Positions 36,875 to 47,248 of a stretch of DNA of 64,000 nucleotides are shown one piece after another. The DNA is from Lepas anatifera (lineage: Eukaryota; Arthropoda; Thecostraca; Lepadidae), in NCBI GenBank assembly GCA_034440635.1, contig JAOTON010001572.1:21243-85242 (forward strand), written 5' to 3'. The position numbers and the translations under genes were made by a program. The notes beneath the pieces were generated by a model. That model saw only the letters and a program-made list of their open reading frames with translations, did not search any database and was not told where the DNA came from. Position 1 is the first letter of the stretch. Each line of letters begins with the position of its first letter.

Positions 36875-37200
36875 GAAATTGTACAAGTCTCCGCCTTTTT
36901 TTGCACACATGTAGTCAATAGTTAAGTTAGTCACATGGTAAGATTTTATGTAATTAGAAACAGGCAAAATTAGTAAAAAAACGCATTTATGAAATTTGAC
37001 CTAATCAGCTCAAAGTTCAAATATGGATCACAGCCAATTTGGGTCCAGTCTCAGAATTGTGAAGCATTTGACTGGCATTGGTAACAATTTGGCCATCAAG
37101 ACTTCGGTAACACAATAATAATCTATGTTTCAATGAAGACAAATCGGCGAAAACGCGTGACCTTTGATGACCTCTAGATCTTACCTCAAGTGCTACTCCG
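36875..37200. repeat. AGGTCA-rich repeat, family 3, inverted relative to 24890-25345
   Basis: GTCTCCGCC and GTGACCTTTGATGACCTCTAGATCTTACCTC mirror AAGGCGGAGACT and GAGGTCATCGAAGGTCACC of the other copy. Ends not resolved. Confidence 0.6.
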
Positions 37201-38236
37201 AACTAAAATTTCAAGTGTGACGCTCTTTCGTATGGTCCTACAGGTGCACCAACTTCAATCGAATTCTGAGGGGGTCGGGTACGAAAATGCCATTTTTTGA
37301 TCGATTTGACGCGGAGTGACTCCAATGTGACGCTGCCTCTGAAGAGCCGTAAAGGGACGATTATGATAATAAGCAAGATTCCGATAATCAGATTGAACAA
37401 AAACTGCGTTGAAATTTTCATTCTCGAAATCCCGGTGTTTCAACTTGGCTCTGATCCGTGACTTCCTTGCCACAGTCATTTTACGCGATGTCGTAAACCT
37501 CCGGGACCAGAACACGTCTAATATATATGAAAATTGGGGCACTCGCACCTGGTAAGAGGCGATCAGTGAGGTGACCTCAGGTATGTCTGGCCTATAAACA
37601 AGGCAGAGTGAGCAGACAATATAAAATGTTTCCGAGTAATTTTTTTCAGAGCGTGAATTATAAGATTTTCAAGATAAGCCATCAGTTTCATTATTTTTTC
37701 ATCATGTTAAATCATGTTCATCATGTTATTTGTTCATCATGTTCATTCATTATTTCTCTTTGATTCATCCATAGGCTCGTGTCTGGATATGGGGGTCCAG
37801 TTGTCACCTCAGGGGCACAAAATACAGCCATGAATGCAGTTTGGACTGCCTCTTATTCGCCGAACCAAAATTTGTCTTCCAATTAATATTGTTTGTGGAT
37901 GTGTGTATCAAAAGGAAATTCCAGCCATCTTTTGTTCAGATGATTTAAAATAAAGGAAGCCGAAAAGTTAGAAATCTGCATTCTCCCAACACATCTTATT
38001 AGACATTACTTGTCACTAACAATCGGGGAGTAAGCATGTATCTCTGGACGGTAAATGTGTACCCATTTTCTTTTCAAAGTCGAAGTATGTGAATTTGGGA
38101 AATGTCGTATCTGACCGCGCTATAAAGTAGAGATAATTTATGTGAAATTTACCGTTAAGCGATCCTACAAGACATTTCCCGCTGATGGGATGGAACCTAT
38201 TGAAGGTGCCCCCCTGGGATGAGTATGTGTTGGGTT
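37201..38236. other. No recognisable feature
   Basis: Mixed sequence. TCATCATGTT is repeated at 37697-37745. No coding. Confidence 0.4.
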
Positions 38237-38240
38237 TTAA

Positions 38241-39314
38241 CACGCTTCCCGCTGGAGTCCCTGCCATGACCCGCCCCGCTGGCGGCGTATTTCGCCTCCC
38301 TCCGTATCTCATTTCCCAGGAAAACTAAAGAAAAATTTCGGACGGCGCTCGAAAGCTCTTGACGAGACGAAGATACATTTTACAAAGCATTTTTAAGTTA
38401 GGTCAATATTGAGGTCAGCATAGGTCAAGTACGGTTCCATAGGCTTACAAAAGGGCAGTGTATGTTTCCCCCTCTGAAATTTTACTCAGCTGATTTTAGA
38501 TTTTAGAAATTTTCTAGAACAAATTTTCTAATTCGCTGAAATTCTAAAAATTTTCTAGAGACTCAACGGATTTTAGAAATTTTCTAGAACAAATTTGCAT
38601 CCATCACTGGATTCCTCTCATCGTGGCGAATCAAATGATGTGTAATATGGCCTTGCTAGGTCAAATTGTGAGAATGACCTGACCTCGACCTAGGTCAGGG
38701 TCACATGGTGACCTCGTATGGTCATTTTGCATATCAATCGACTCCCCGTGACAATGCAAGCAAATAGGAGCTTTATCTCAATTCAGTGATAAGTTATTGG
38801 CAAAACAATCATTGTATGCTCCAGTGACCTAACATGACCTTCGAGCAGTCAGACGGTCAAAAACTCAACTTCATGGTTAAAATCGTGGTAAGAATACACG
38901 GTTTGAGGCTTTCCAGCTTTATGCATCCAGTATCTACTGAGAATGAGCCCTTTCTATTTTTCACCATAGAATTTGATGGGGTGACCAAAAACCTGACCCC
39001 ACCTTAGGTCAACAATATCGAAATTCCCAGATAGTAAATTTTTAGATCCTAATGACGTCATCATATTGTCAAAGTATCAAACTGATCGGTCGGCTGATAT
39101 TCTTTACGCGCTGCTTCAAACTCGTGATTTTAGGTTTTGAGGTCGGGTCACTTGACCTTGGATAGCTCCTTGACCTGACATGACCCGGCCTAAAAATTTG
39201 GTCAGATGCGTAAAATTGATCAGGGATAAGGTACTGCAAGTTTCGCTGTTTTTACGTTACCTGGGGAACACCAGAAGGGGGGCGAATTTCGCTCCCTCCC
39301 CAGCGGGGCGCGTG
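38241..39314. mobile_element. TTAA element, CACGC..CCGCTGG type (1074 bp)
   Basis: TTAA at 38237-38240 and 39315-39318. Ends CACGCTTCCCGCTGG and CAGCGGGGCGCGTG are inverted. The interior has many TGACCT/AGGTCA sites (38400-38850, 38970-39185). ATTTTAGAAATTTTCTAGAACAAATTT occurs twice (38503, 38571). A truncated relative starts at 55426. Confidence 0.82.
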
Positions 39315-39415
39315 TTAAGGGCGCTTAAGCGACTTAGCTATGACGCGTCAATCGTTATAATGGTTTCTCAGGTGCTGATAATCAGATCCGTGTTTAATAT
39401 CGTAAATATATCCGT

Positions 39416-40048
39416 CTAGAGAGTACATACCAGTATTGGTCTAGCTCTATTTGGATTACATATGTCAAAACCTAACTCGGTCAAATACGCTAAAACGCTC
39501 TTAAAATCAACGGATGATCTGTCACCAAGAATATCTGGTATCGATGCTCCGCGGAGAGATCGATTTCTGACTTCACGCAGTCCTGCGCAAACTTCAGAAT
39601 CTGACAGGACATGTTTAACATTGTTTCGCCACATTGGAAGCATGTGTTTGGGTCGGAGCGAGACGGGTAATGTCCATGGGTGACATAGGTGTGACTAATT
39701 TGTAAACGCGTCAAACACACCTCCTCCCTTCTATTCTGCCCGCTGCTCTACTCCCATATGCCTACTGTTGACCAGAGGCACTTTAATTTACATTCGGGTT
39801 CAGATTCTCATCTTGTCTGCCACTCAGAATATAAAGAGTAGTTGATGAGAACTTTGATATCACCAGGTGTTATCCTGAACCGTCGCGAGGGAGTTAGGAC
39901 GATGCTGCGTCGTCTACTCGTTAGCAGCGTCGTCTACTCGCTCATTGCCGGCTACAACCACTTGGCTTGGCACCCATAAAAACCTAATATCGACACTTTC
40001 ATCAGCAGCAGCTGTCAACAGTTTTACAAAAGCGAGTACAAGCCATGA
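39416..40048 (-). pseudogene. LINE C-terminus: RNase H end and zinc-type tail
   Basis: On the minus strand, DIRFLWVPSQVVVAGNERVDDAANE (about 39917-40010) matches the last RNase H block (WVPSH.G..GNE.AD.AA). It is followed by CLTRLQISHTYVTHGHY and CFQCGE (39600-39720), the HGH...C..CG tail typical after RNase H in such LINEs, then VCAGLREVRNRSL and IPDILGDRSSVDFKSVLAYLTELGF. The last block is homologous to 47249-47604. Frameshifted and cut at 40069 by hAT-like sequence. Confidence 0.75.
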
Positions 40049-40068
40049 TGTGTGGGTATGCCCAGAGC

Positions 40069-40352
40069 CATTGGCGGACGCAGGGGGGGCATTCCAGCCC
40101 TGCCCCCCCAAAGCGCTGGAAGGGGGGGCCAAACTATACTTTGCCCCCCCCAAACGCCGGATAATTTTTTTGAAAAAGGTGTTTACACTAGGTCTGCAGA
40201 GCAAAAGAAATTTCGCTCCCACCAACCGCCAAGCCCTTCAGTTTATTTTGCTCGCCGACATCGATTTGGCCATGGGTTTCAAACTAGGCGGCTGGATCCA
40301 CCCGTGCCCCCTGCCCCCAACCCCAAATTGAACATAGTTCGAATGCGCCGGT
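40069..40352. mobile_element. Two abutting hAT-like element fragments
   Basis: 40069-40230 matches the 1322-1614 element (CATTGGCGGACGCAGG terminus, GGTGTTTACACTAGG). About 40280-40352 (GGCTGGATCC, CCCCAAATTGAACATAGTTCGAA) matches the right end of the 11849-11994 family. No target duplications were found for either. The second fragment ends about 9 bp inside the CDO1 intron boundary. Confidence 0.6.
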
Positions 40353-40362
40353 TGTCACTGAC

Positions 40363-40529
40363 CTGGATGCGCTTGCCGTACTTGCTCCAGAAGGTGATGC
40401 GGCAGCTCTGACGGCGGCCAGTGCGCTGGTCGAACGCTTGACACGTGCTGTAGGGCGGCACGTACACGTGCAGGCTGACAGCACGCTCCGAGTGAGAGGC
40501 GTTCTCCACGCGATGCAGGCCCAACGAGT
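40363..40529 (-). CDS. CDO1: Cysteine dioxygenase, penultimate or last coding exon
   Basis: Cysteine dioxygenase is a cytosolic non-haem iron enzyme that oxidises L-cysteine with O2 to cysteine sulfinic acid, the first step towards taurine and sulfate. This 167-bp exon encodes 2 nt of a split Asp codon and 55 residues: [30 protein letters not shown] and [12 protein letters not shown]. In the known family the His of GLHRVEN is the third iron ligand, and the Tyr of SLH.Y forms the Cys-Tyr cofactor; both are present. It is bounded by GGCAG (acceptor, 40530-40531) and CAG/GTCAGT (donor at 40362). Third codon positions are GC-rich, unlike the surroundings. Joined to 46767-46887 it gives ...CYIN-D-SLGLH, exactly the family order. 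Human CDO1 ends about 10 residues after this point, so a short last exon probably lies below 40360; I did not find it. Confidence 0.92.
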
Positions 40530-40559
40530 CTGCCGCCCGTGGTCCCTGTCACCATGGTG

Positions 40560-41190
40560 CAAGCGGGCAGGGGACACTGGGGGACCCACTCAACAGTAGA
40601 CGCCCGGTCAACAGGGGACACGTGGGGGGGGAGGGTGCACTCACACGTGGACACCCGGTCATCAAAGTGCAGGCGGGTAGGGGACACGGGAGAAGCCACT
40701 CACATGTGGACACCCGGTCACCAGGGTGCAGGCGGGTAGGGGACACGGGAGAAGCCACTCACACGTGGACACCCGGTCACCAGGGTGCAGGCGGGTAGGG
40801 GACACGGGAGAAGCCACTCACACGTGGACACCCGGTCACCAGGGTGCAGGCGGGTAGGGGACACGGGAGAAGCCACTCACACGTGGACACCCGGTCACCA
40901 AGGTGCAGGCGGGTAGGGGACACGGGAGAAGCCACTCACACGTGGACACCCGGTCACCAAGGTGCAGGCGGGTAGGGGACACGGGAGAAGCCACTCACAC
41001 GTGGACACCCGGTCACCAGGGTGTAGGCGGGTAGGGGACACGGGAGAAGCCACTCACACGTGGACACCCGGTCACCAGGGTGTAGGCGGGTAGGGGACAC
41101 GGGAGAAGCCACTCACACGTGGACACCCGGTCACCAGGGTGTAGGCGGGTAGGGGACATGGGAGAAGCCACTCACCGCACAGTCACCTGC
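40560..41190. repeat. 59-bp minisatellite, about 10 units, in a CDO1 intron
   Basis: GACACGGGAGAAGCCACTCACACG recurs at 40683, 40742, 40801, 40860, 40919, 40978, 41037, 41096 and 41155, exactly 59 bp apart; two diverged units precede it. Since 59 is not a multiple of three, it does not encode a periodic protein. The array edge is about 30 bp from the CDO1 acceptor. On the minus strand its unit (CCCCTACCCGCCTGCACCCTGGTGAC) resembles the sequence just upstream of the acceptor (CCCCTGCCCGCTTGCACCATGGTGAC). Confidence 0.95.
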
Positions 41191-41219
41191 GATCCCAATC
41201 ACTGGCCTACACAGACCTG

Positions 41220-41540
41220 TTGAGGCACTTTGGCCTTGTTTCAGTAAGCGCTAGGCGACAGCAACACGATCTCATGTTCATCCGAAATATTTTTAAAGGA
41301 CAAATCTCATCTTCATCTCTTCCCGGGTCCTTCCACTTACATGTTCCGACTCGTTTCACCCGTCAGCAAACACGGACCCTGCTAAGTGTACCTTATACAA
41401 GGGTTGGCACTGTTAAGGAAGGTCTATTTACGAGGCTTCCGAGGCAGCTGAACATGTTTTTACGCATTTGCCCGGCCGCAGATGTATTTTCAGATACCTG
41501 GCAATCGTTTCGTGGAAAAGTGAAAACCTACGATAAGTAG
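41220..41540 (+). pseudogene. Jockey/CR1-like LINE C-terminal fragment
   Basis: 106 codons homologous to the end of the 18880-21060 LINE: R.Q.DLMFI, LPGSFHLHVPTRFTR, and NTVQRGLF / GTVKEGLF followed by a Pro-rich and Arg-rich end. It starts and stops abruptly, next to the minisatellite at the left and another LINE at the right. No tail is present. Confidence 0.75.
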
Positions 41541-41544
41541 CAAC

Positions 41545-43418
41545 AACGATAATGATTCACAGCTCTTCAGACTTCTTGAAAGAATAAGAGCTGTCCAGAA
41601 CACGGAGTTACTGCTGATGGGAGATTTTAACTTCAAGGAGATCATATGGGAAGATGGATTGGTGAATGCGCCTGTAACATCTGCTTCAAGTATTTCTTTT
41701 TAGGTGGCACAGGATAACTGTCTGCATCAACATGTCGAAGTTCCAACAAGATATAGGAGAGGTTGTGATCCCTCTAGGTTGGACTTAATTTTCACGTACC
41801 ATAACAATGATATTGAAGATATGGAATGCTCTGCCCCTATTGGTAAAAGCGATCATTGTGTCTTAACGTGGAAAATGATCATTTTTTCTGGGAGGAAAAC
41901 GGTCAATGGCTCACAAAAGCAGTACGATTTTCGAAGAGGTGATTACGATAACATGAATACTACATTAGAAGAGGTTGATTGGCACCTTTTGGAGGAAATG
42001 AATGTTAATGACAGCTGGATATTTTTTTCGAGACAAGGTCTTGAATTGCATGGATCAGTTCATTCCCAAGAAAAAGAAAACTAAAACAATATCTGCGCCT
42101 CCCCTGGTGGAATGGGCAATTGGAAAAGCAGGTGAAGAGAAAATTCAGAGCATGGTAGGACTAACTGCACTTGAAGGCAAATAGCAGCATCATGTACAGG
42201 AAATCTCTTGATTGTGGAAAATTGTCTTTGGATTGGAAAAGGGTAAGCGTTGTTCCGATCTTTAAAAAAGGTTCGAAGAAAATTCCAGGAAACTACCGTC
42301 CAGTAAGTTAAACCAGTCAAGTTTGTAAAGTAATGGAAAGGATCATCAAAAAAGGCATCATGTCGCATATTATCAACAATAATCTACTAAGTAACCATCA
42401 ACATTGATTTGTTCCTCATAGGTCATGCCAGACAAATATTCTTGAATGCCTTGAAGACTGGACCAAATACCTGGATATGAACCAATCACTGGATGTTGTC
42501 TACCTCGATTACCAAAAAGCCTTCGACACTGTACCACACCAACGATTCAAAATTAAGCTGAAAGCATACGGAATCAGAGATAAAATTTTGAACTGGATCG
42601 AAGATTCCTTGACTGATCGAGAGCAGCAAGTCTCGGTGAGAGGTAAAACGTCCAGTTGGGATAAAGTTACCAGCAGCGTACTCCAAGGTTCATTCCTGGG
42701 ACCCACATTATTCCTCATATATGTGAACGATTTCCCGAGCGTAGTCAAATGCAAAATGCTGTTTGCTGAAGATAGTAAAATATACCGGCAAATAACAACA
42801 TCTGAAGATGCCAGATCCCTCCAAACAGATCTAGACTCACTCAGCAAGTGGTCTGAGAAGTGGCTTTTGAAATTCAATGCAAAAAATGCAAGGTTATCCA
42901 CTGTGGAGAACACAACCCAGGTCACCAATACTTGATGACAAACTCCGACAACAAAGTTATTCAATTGGAAACAACAACCTCTGAAAGAGATCTAGGAGTT
43001 ACAATAATATCCAATCTTAAACCATCTGAGCATTGCAAAAAGCTGCAAATCGAGTGAGTGGGGCTCTCAGACTGATTAAAACAACATTTGACAATCTGAC
43101 CCTGCAAAACTTCAAACCACTTTTCAATGTGTATGTAAGGCCACACCTTGAATACTGCGCTCAGGCTGTTGGTCCCTATTTGATTCAAGACTTGAATGTA
43201 CTTGAAAAGGTTCAACGGAGGGGTACAAAAACAGTTCAGGGTATAAGTCATACCCTATGAAGAACCCTATGAAGATATACCCTAGGTATACCCTATGAAG
43301 AACGCCTTAAGAAGCTGGAGATGATAACCATCAGGGACAGGATGAATCCGGGAGACATGATAGAGACCTTCAAGATATTAACAGGGAAATTGAGAAAATA
43401 CCCGGACAACGACAACGT
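41545..43418 (+). pseudogene. CR1/L2-like LINE: endonuclease end and reverse transcriptase, inactive
   Basis: Pieces in order: endonuclease LLLMGDFNFKEI.W, RRGCDPSRLDLIFT, GKSDHCVLTW; then reverse transcriptase VSVVPIFKKGSKK..GNYRPVS (42245-42310), VVYLDYQKAFDTVPHQRF (42497), SSVLQGSFLGPTLFLIYVNDF, FAEDSKIY where FADD is expected (about 42766), RDLGV, VRPHLEYC. The Asp to Glu change in the active site, two internal stops and frameshifts mean it is dead. It is truncated at 43418, where a Ty3/gypsy pol begins mid-domain; the shared bases GTTTTTGAA sit at the junction. Confidence 0.85.
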
Positions 43419-46121
43419 TTTTGAATAAGGTTATGTACAAAGTACTAGGTGATTTAAAAGGTGTTCACATATACTGTGATGACATTTTGCTTGTGAGTGA
43501 TAGTCTAGACACGCATTACAAGCTGCTTCAGACGGTGTTGGGTAGACTGAGGGAACCAGGATTTAAGCTATCTCCCCAAAAATGCAGCTTTGGTGTTTCG
43601 CGGTTAAATTACCTGGGTCATGAAATAACACCTGACGGGATTTCCATTTCACCAGAACGTATTCAGTGCATACAAGATCTGCAGCCGCCACGTAACATCA
43701 AAGAGGCGAAGAAATTGTACGGCTGTACGGCTTTCTCTCATGGTTCAGAAAATTCATTCCGTCTTTTGCAGCGACTGCTGCACCTCTGGCAGATCTGTCG
43801 TCCAACTCACCGACGTTTTACTGGAACGAAGGACTTGACATTGCTTTTTTCACGCTTCGAGAGGCTTTGATATCCAGCCCCGTGTTGGCTTATCCGAGAC
43901 AAGGTGATAGGTTCATTGTCTATTCGGACAGTAGCATCTCTGGATCCGGACAAATTTTGGCACAAGTTCAAGGCAATGAGGCGAAAATCATTGCGTACAG
44001 CAGTAGTAAATATAACAAGCAGCAGAGGAAATGGTCCATTTACGAGTTAGAGGTATATAGTTTCATCCAAGGACTGAGACGTTTCTACAAATATTTGGCT
44101 GGAGCCGAGTTTACTTGGCGATGCGATTGTAAAAGTGCTGTAAAAATCCTGTCCAACCAGGATGATCTCAATCCACGTTTGGCACGATGGAGGTCATTTT
44201 TCGGGCAGTTCTGTTTCGTTGTTGAACATAAGCGAGCATCGGAGATGGAACACGTTGATTTTCTGTCTCGACTGTGCGAGAACAGCTCTGAGGTGGATAA
44301 GGAAACGCTGGTGGAAACTGAACCCAGCGACTGCAGCGTGGAGGAAGTATCTGCTAAATGCAGAGTTCCACCAGTGACACAATTCGCTGACTCAGGGGGC
44401 CAGCATGGCCCACTGCCCGTGGCCGGAGACAGGTCACGTGTTCATTCGGAGACGCGGGGCGGAGAGCCGGTGGGAGGAATCGTCCCAACGGCAAGCAGTG
44501 CCTCTGCCAGATGTGTTGATTCTGGGACCCAGAGAGGGGAGCCTGTGGGAGGAATTTTCCCAAAGGAAAGTCGAGTAGAGCCATATGTTTTGGTTGGAAG
44601 GTCCGCGGATACCTCGGTCACAGAGGCCAGCCCGGGTGAACAGCTGCCGGACGCAGGAGTCGAACAATCACAATCGGCCACAATGGTTGAAACAATCACA
44701 TTGGTTGAAAGGTCCGCGGATGCCTCGGTCACAGAGGTCAGCCCGGATGATCGGCCACCGGACGCCGGGATCAAACAACCAAAATCGGCCAAGGAGCATT
44801 TTACTGGTGCTGTAGAGGCAAATTCTGTTGTCGTTGATGTTCTCGGTGACTGCAACATTGAGAGTTCCTCTTTGATTTGGTATCAAAAGCACGATAGATT
44901 CTGCCGTGCATTGGTTTTTAAGATTCAGAAAGAGAAGTGGCCAAAATACTGTCCAACGTCATTAAAGCGTGAAGACCCCAAGAACTTTCTTTTAGTGAAC
45001 GGAATTCTATGCCGCCGTGTTTCTGACAGCGGGACAACACAAGTCGTTTGGCCGGTTGCCAAACGCTTTGAGATGTTGCATAGGTATCACGACACTGCCA
45101 CGGGGGCACATTGCGGCTGGCTGAAGCTGTATGAGTCACTGTCTCAGCTCATTTGGTATGTCGGTCTTCGGAAAGATTGCCAAAATTACGTAGCCAGCTG
45201 TATTCGTTGCAGCGAAAAAAGGATGAACGCGGGTCACCATCTCCTCTTTTGCTTCCACAGCCACCCACAAGTCCAGGTGAAGTGCTCGTTATTGATGTAG
45301 TTCACATGCCGAATAGTCAGTCCTCTGGAAAAACACTAGTTCTGACGTGTATCGATAAATTCACAGGTTTTATGACACACTACCCTTTGCAATCTGGTTC
45401 AGCAGACAATATCGTGGATGCTTTGTCGACCCAGTTTTTTACTTTTGGTCCGCCCTGTAAAATTGAAACCGACGCAGGTACGAACATGAAGAGTCAAAAA
45501 GTGGCTTCACTTTGCCGTTTCTGGGATGTAGAGATACGGAGTGCAGTGGGCTATCTCCATGAAGCTATTGGAAAAGTAGAAAGGCGTCACCTTGACATCA
45601 AGCGTCGTTTGCGCACACTTTCGGACCAGTTCGGAGGAGACTGGGAATCCCACTTGCCGGCAGTGATATTTTCACTGAACAATGAAGTGTCTAGCTCTCA
45701 CGGGTATTCGCCATATTTTCTGTTTTTTCTCCGGCACGTCAACTCACCAGTGAGCCGTTTAATTGTACAACCAGTGTCTATGTACTCAGATGACTATGTT
45801 CAAGAAAAGCTACGACTTCTATCTTGGACATTAAAACGTGCAAATGAAAAACTGTTATCGGCGCAAAGGGAACAAAAGGCACATTATGATCGTAGGCAGA
45901 GGGCTAGGGAGCCAAACATTAAGCCTGGTGACCAAATCAGAGTTAGAAATTTCAGTTATCCGCGAGGCATTTCTCGGAAGATGGCTTCGCCGTGGTCTCC
46001 GGTGTTCATCGTTGTGAGGTGGCTCAGCAGGCGCCATTTAGAATACATGAATCCCAGAACTGGTAGGGTGTATTCTACACACGTAAAGTACGTTAAACCA
46101 GTTGTAGAAAGAGACGTTTAG
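43419..46121 (+). mobile_element. Ty3/gypsy LTR retrotransposon pol, 5'-truncated
   Basis: Domains in order: the reverse-transcriptase end with the YCDD catalytic box (43466-43477) and LNYLGHEITPDG; RNase H-like ALISSPVLAYP..., VYSDSS, YSSSKYNKQQRKWS.YELE and RHLE-type DFLSRL; an unusual linker with internal duplications (44450-44800); the integrase zinc finger H...H...C..C (HRYHDTATGAH ... CIRC); and the integrase core with Asp in VIDVVHM, Asp in ETDAGTN and Glu in IGKVERRH, then a C-terminal SH3-like part (PGDQIRVRN, YSTHVKYVKPV). Gag, protease and the start of RT are missing. Two lesions break the frame: an 8-bp tandem duplication TGTACGGC at 43716-43731 and a 1-nt shift at the A6 run 45215-45220. 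Most of the frame is otherwise open, so it is fairly young. Confidence 0.93.
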
Positions 46122-46520
46122 GACAGGTGTGATGAGGCGTGGTGTTTTGTTGCGTTGTATGGAGCGTGTATCATGTGAGCGTGGCCAACACATATGCCTC
46201 TCCATTTATCGTATATGTAAAGCTGAAAACGCTGAACATGTAAGGTGTTATTGTTGATTTGAAAGGTCAGAGGGGACAGTGTAAGGTGTTGACCTGAGCG
46301 CGCCCCTGCCGTGGGGTGTGGACCGAGCGCTCGCTTCTGACAAATACAGTCTGGTCTTGGCCGTCCGTGTGTGTGGCTGTCTGTGACATTGGGACAGAAA
46401 GTGTAAGAGGGTTAGGTAATTTTTCAGTACCGTCCCGATTGGTTGTATCACCATGGGTTCCTCAATTAGTAAGGAACGGAATTAGAAATCACCGTCATCG
46501 CCCCAGGGGATCGTAGGTGT
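46122..46520 (+). other. Possible 3' non-coding region or LTR of the gypsy element
   Basis: GTAAGGTGTT occurs twice (46239, 46280), but I find no second LTR in the window and no convincing polypurine tract after the stop. The boundary is unproven. Confidence 0.3.
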
Positions 46521-46766
46521 CGAAATACCACATGCGGTGACAAGTTTTAGAAACCTCATTTCTCATATTGCCTTGGACTCTTTAAGCTACATACTCTATG
46601 TGGGATTTTTTGCCCATTCAGGTCGTATTCCATTAAACTAGAAGCGAATTTCTGCCATGTTAGGCAGAAACCGAAATGTTCCATGGAATAAGCCACGGCA
46701 AATTTCAAAGCGTTTGTATGTTAGACGGAGCCGGGCCGTCGGCTGAGGCTTCGGACGCCGACTCAC

Positions 46767-46887
46767 CGTTGATGTAGCAGACGCCGTTGGTGGGCAGCCT
46801 GGTGCGGCCGATTTCTTGCATTCCCTCGGTCTTGGCGGTGTCATCAGGCCACTGGAACCGCACTTCCTCCAGCTCCCCCTGCAGAAT
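46767..46887 (-). CDS. CDO1: Cysteine dioxygenase, internal exon
   Basis: A 121-bp exon coding for 40 residues plus one base. The translation starts ILQGELEEVRFQWPDD, continues TAKTEGMQEIGRTRL and ends TNGVCYIN-G. It corresponds to the (L)LQG.L.ETLFAWPD ... ER.L....C.YIN block of CDO1. The acceptor is GCGGCAG/ATT at 46888; the donor is AACG/GTGAGT at 46766. The leftover G joins AC of the 40529 exon to give Asp (YIND). The intron is 6,237 bp. Exons with the first two iron-ligand histidines (HDH) were not found up to 64000, so they lie beyond the window or in sequence I missed. No stops or frameshifts; the gene looks intact here. Confidence 0.92.
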
Positions 46888-47248
46888 CTGCCGCAGCACA
46901 CCCCTCACTCAGTATCGCTGTCCAACTCCTGGCCGAACTCACAGCAGCTGGGTGGATGCTAACGAGGAGGCAAGATTGACTGACGTCACACATTTCAAAT
47001 AGCATGATCAGATGTGACGATTCGATCTAGCAAATAGCAGGCAGTGGATTTGCATGTGTGGAGTGCTGTTGAGCATTCCGATTATTTGTCTTTTTTTCTT
47101 CTCACTAGCTGTGTGTGTTTTGCAGCTTTAGGGCGCTTCAGCGTCCAGGCTATATCGCGCCCATCAATATTGTTTCAGTTCATAATTTCATTTAAATCGT
47201 GTCACTAGTGTTACGCACTTGCAATGTCACAGGATGCTCCACAGCGTA

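Noticed and set aside
38503..38600. Heat-shock element from repeated TTCTAGAA
   Set aside because: TTCTAGAA is present, but adjacent GAA/TTC units are not at 2-bp spacing. It is a local duplication inside a transposon.
40284..40589. Overlapping minus-strand frame of 101 codons spanning the CDO1 exon
   Set aside because: It is a shifted reading of the CDO1 exon. The frame giving SLGLHRVEN and consensus splice borders is the real one.
40539..41180. CRISPR-like regular repeat array
   Set aside because: Units are contiguous 59-bp tandem copies without unique spacers, and the context is a eukaryotic intron, so it is a minisatellite.
45215..45220. Programmed -1 frameshift in the gypsy pol
   Set aside because: The A6 run is not in a canonical X XXY YYZ slippery phase, and the shift lies between the integrase zinc finger and core, an unlikely place for regulation. 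A deletion or read error is simpler.
46122..46520. Complete 3' LTR of the gypsy element
   Set aside because: No second copy exists in the window and no convincing polypurine tract or TG...CA borders could be fixed.
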